Below are positions 7,178 to 8,399 of a stretch of DNA of 8,399 nucleotides, piece by piece. The stretch is taken from positions 1-8,399 of the forward strand of contig NBLS01000090.1 in the NCBI GenBank assembly GCA_002084385.1. The letters run 5' to 3'. The position numbers and the translations under genes are program-made. Origin of the DNA: Desulfobacteraceae bacterium 4572_19 (lineage in GTDB: Bacteria; Desulfobacterota; Desulfobacteria; Desulfobacterales; NBLS01). Position 1 is the stretch's first letter. Each line of letters begins with the position of its first letter. Under the pieces are notes generated by a model that had not been told where the DNA came from, searched no databases, and saw nothing but the letters and a program-made list of their open reading frames with translations.

Positions 7178-7182
7178 CTCCT
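7178..7182 (-). promoter_or_regulatory. Ribosome binding site of the NuoF-like gene
   Basis: AGGAG lies 6 bases before ATG 7171 and supports that start over other in-frame codons. Confidence 0.75.
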
Positions 7183-7223
7183 AACTTATATATAACTTAG
7201 GTTTTTCAGCAATTTTTATAACT

Positions 7224-7718
7224 CTATTTATAATCTTCAAGAGTTGAAAGCACACTCTCTGCCTTAACATCTCCAAAAATATCTTGATTTACAACCATAA
7301 CAGGTGCAAGTCCACACGCACCAAGGCACCTTACACCTTCTAAAGAAAACCGCCTATCTTCTGAAGTTTCACCCTCTTTTATTTTATATTTATTTTCAAT
7401 ACGGTTAATAACTTCTTTAATACCTTTTACATAACAGGCTGTACCGGTACAAACTTTAACACTATTTCTCCCCTTCGGCACAAGTGAAAAAAGTGAATAA
7501 AACGTAGTAACTCCAAAAACATCACTTACCGGTAAATTCATATTATAAGCTATATGATCAAGTAAAATTACAGGAAGGTAACCAACAACATCCTGACACT
7601 TTCTCAATACAGTAATAAGAGCACCCGGTACATCTTTATTAAGATCAATGATGTTATTTATTTCATGCCACATATCATCAGTGATATCAGAATGTTGGGG
7701 GTTATTAGAAAACATCAT
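7224..7718 (-). CDS. NuoE/HndA/HydC-like [2Fe-2S] subunit
   Basis: This 164-residue protein has the family's helical N-terminal bundle followed by a thioredoxin-like [2Fe-2S] domain. The four ligands are visible as C90-x4-C95 (CTGTAC) and C131-x3-C135 (CLGAC). FGVTTFYSLF and the closing LAPVMVVN are typical of the family. It relays electrons between the flavin subunit and further clusters in NAD(P)-dependent hydrogenases, formate dehydrogenases or complex I. No hydrogenase or other complex I subunit is in the window, so the partner is inferred to be the RnfB-GltD protein. The first of two adjacent ATG codons is taken as the start because GGAGAG lies 7 bases before it at 7726-7731. It is the first gene of the operon. 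Confidence 0.92.
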   Translation of the reverse strand: MMFSNNPQHSDITDDMWHEINNIIDLNKDVPGALITVLRKCQDVVGYLPVILLDHIAYNMNLPVSDVFGVTTFYSLFSLVPKGRNSVKVCTGTACYVKGIKEVINRIENKYKIKEGETSEDRRFSLEGVRCLGACGLAPVMVVNQDIFGDVKAESVLSTLEDYK

Positions 7719-7725
7719 TTACAAT

Positions 7726-7731
7726 CTCTCC
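7726..7731 (-). promoter_or_regulatory. Ribosome binding site of the NuoE-like gene
   Basis: GGAGAG lies 7 bases before ATG 7718 and 10 before the second ATG, favouring the first. Confidence 0.7.
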
Positions 7732-7878
7732 ATTATTTTTATATGAAAGTATCCGTAGAATGCCTTATTATCAGGAACCTTTCATTTTAGTTGTGGCAAC
7801 CACTTCTGCCATAAATATTTATAAAGATCAATTTTATAAAGGCCAACAATAGTTTACAAAACAAACATCAAACAGCTA

Positions 7879-7905
7879 ATAGTATATTGTTATTCAAGAT
7901 GTCAA
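7879..7905 (-). promoter_or_regulatory. Candidate sigma-70-type promoter of the redox operon
   Basis: A perfect TTGACA (7900-7905) is followed after only 15 bases by TACTAT (7879-7884), and CTATTA at 17-base spacing is an alternative. It lies about 160 bases upstream of the NuoE-like gene and 38 bases from the palindrome. The long leader between it and the gene (7732-7878) contains two copies of TTTATAAAG near 7818-7841, which may be operator-like, but I see no clear Rex-type or other known operator. Confidence 0.35.
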
Positions 7906-7943
7906 GATTATTAATACATAAACAGTTAGTATTATTTTTGTAA

Positions 7944-8043
7944 GCGTTCACAAGCACCTCATCTTCGCATAAACGGCTTGGCATATATAGGACAACTATT
8001 ATATGCCAAGCCGTTTATGCGAATATAAGGCACTTGTGAACGC
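7944..8043. repeat. 100-bp imperfect palindrome, copy B
   Basis: Left arm 7944-7987 and right arm 8000-8043 (44 bases each) pair with about four mismatches around a 12-base loop (7988-7999). The ends read GCGTTCACAAG and CTTGTGAACGC, so the border 12-mer is part of the structure; an outer copy on the minus strand is at 7940-7951. The right end is three bases from the stop codon of the coiled-coil gene fragment. It is the better preserved of two copies in the window (the other is at 951-1017, inverted). Its size and form recall ERIC-type or MITE-type intergenic elements. I see no clear target duplication at its flanks. It could also stop transcription from the gene fragment. Confidence 0.88.
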
Positions 8044-8046
8044 ACC

Positions 8047-8399
8047 TTATTTTGCTTTTAATAATTTTGAATATTTTTCTTCCAAGGCTTTTCTTTGTTC
8101 TTCCAGAGCTTTTTCCATTTCTTTTTCCTTCTCTTCCAGAGCTTTTTCCTTTTCTTGTTCCTTCTCTTCCACTAATCTTATAGTGTTTGCTTTTTCCAAT
8201 ACTACTTCTTTAGCAGCATTGTCCATCATTACTTGCCAGGTATCTGCTTCTATCTGACTTTCAAGTCTGCTTTCGTATAAGAGATACTGTTCTTGACTTT
8301 TGGAGATAAATAAATCTTATGAATCGGATCATAAATTCCAAAACTAAAATGATAGTCTTTAGATTCAGGAAACATGGTTTTTTCTGTAATCCATATTGA
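8047..8399 (-). pseudogene. 3' fragment of a coiled-coil protein, possibly PD-(D/E)XK (Rpn-like) nuclease family, frame-broken
   Basis: The gene enters from the right edge in one frame (8399 to a stop at 8250), encoding WITEKTMFPESKDYHFSFG, which is plausible protein. Near 8310-8316 the sense continues in another frame (ISKSQEQYLLYESRLESQ, then EADTWQVMMDNAAKEVV) to a TAA at 8047-8049. The end is a Glu/Lys-rich coiled coil of about 45 residues. The YHFSFG-IYDP segment and charged coiled tail recall the Rpn-like PD-(D/E)XK nuclease/putative transposase family, but no catalytic residues lie in the window, so this is a guess. An ATG at 8229 could start a 60-residue product but has no clear ribosome binding site, and the similarity starts upstream of it. 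The frame change suggests a dead gene, or a sequence error. Confidence 0.5.
8100..8149. repeat. 33-bp-period repeat inside the coiled-coil gene fragment
   Basis: The 17-mer CTTCCAGAGCTTTTTCC occurs at 8100-8116 and again at 8133-8149, a period of 11 codons. It encodes repeated KALEE units of the coiled coil. Weaker copies occur on both sides (8079 and 8161 onward). Such repeats expand and contract easily. Confidence 0.75.

Noticed and set aside
7800..7870. Rex-type redox operator upstream of the NuoE-like gene
   Set aside because: TTGTAAACTATTGTTGG is only partly symmetric and does not match the known TTGTGAA-type palindrome well enough to claim.
7944..8043. Integron attC site at the 3' end of a cassette
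   Set aside because: The position after a stop codon and the imperfect palindrome fit, but the ends GCGTTCACA and TGTGAACGC do not match the GTTRRRY and RYYYAAC core sites, and no integrase is visible.

Overview
The window is AT-rich, and every convincing gene lies on the minus strand. The gene content (a NuoE/NuoF-type flavin module, a long RnfB-GltD iron-sulfur flavoprotein, a ferritin-like protein and a PP2C/STAS signalling pair) suits an anaerobic bacterium. It recalls low-GC Desulfobacterales-type sulfate reducers, but no marker gene fixes the taxon, so the placement is inference.

Layout in the direction of transcription (right to left). 8047-8399: the 3' part of a gene whose protein ends in a long Glu/Lys coiled coil. 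It is broken by a frame change and runs off the window edge. 7944-8043: a 100-bp imperfect palindrome. 7718-3136: an operon with a NuoE-like [2Fe-2S] subunit, a NuoF-like subunit damaged by an apparent deletion plus frame change near 5800, and a 769-residue protein that joins RnfB, a GltD-like flavoprotein and a C-terminal STAS (anti-sigma-factor-antagonist-like) domain. 2979-1093: a membrane-anchored sensor with a PP2C/SpoIIE phosphatase domain. 1087-951: a 50-bp hairpin repeat followed by a second, inverted copy of the palindrome. 833-133: a small ORF overlapping a ferritin-like diiron protein. 120-1: a gene remnant running into another copy of the 50-bp repeat.

The NuoE and NuoF subunits would normally oxidise or reduce NAD(P)(H) through FMN and pass electrons along iron-sulfur clusters to a ferredoxin-like partner. 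The RnfB-GltD protein is the likely partner here. Its C-terminal STAS domain keeps the serine normally phosphorylated in partner-switching regulation, and the next gene encodes the kind of phosphatase that acts on STAS domains. This points to a possible link between cellular redox state and a partner-switching pathway. The STAS domain lacks its first strands, and NuoF has lost cluster ligands, so the fusion may also be a by-product of deletion.

The most unusual structural signal is the repeat family. A 12-base motif close to GTGAACGCTTAC sits at the 3' border of each of the four units, and full palindromic elements occupy two of those borders. It resembles a set of unit-border elements or non-autonomous mobile repeats and does not match integron attC sites.
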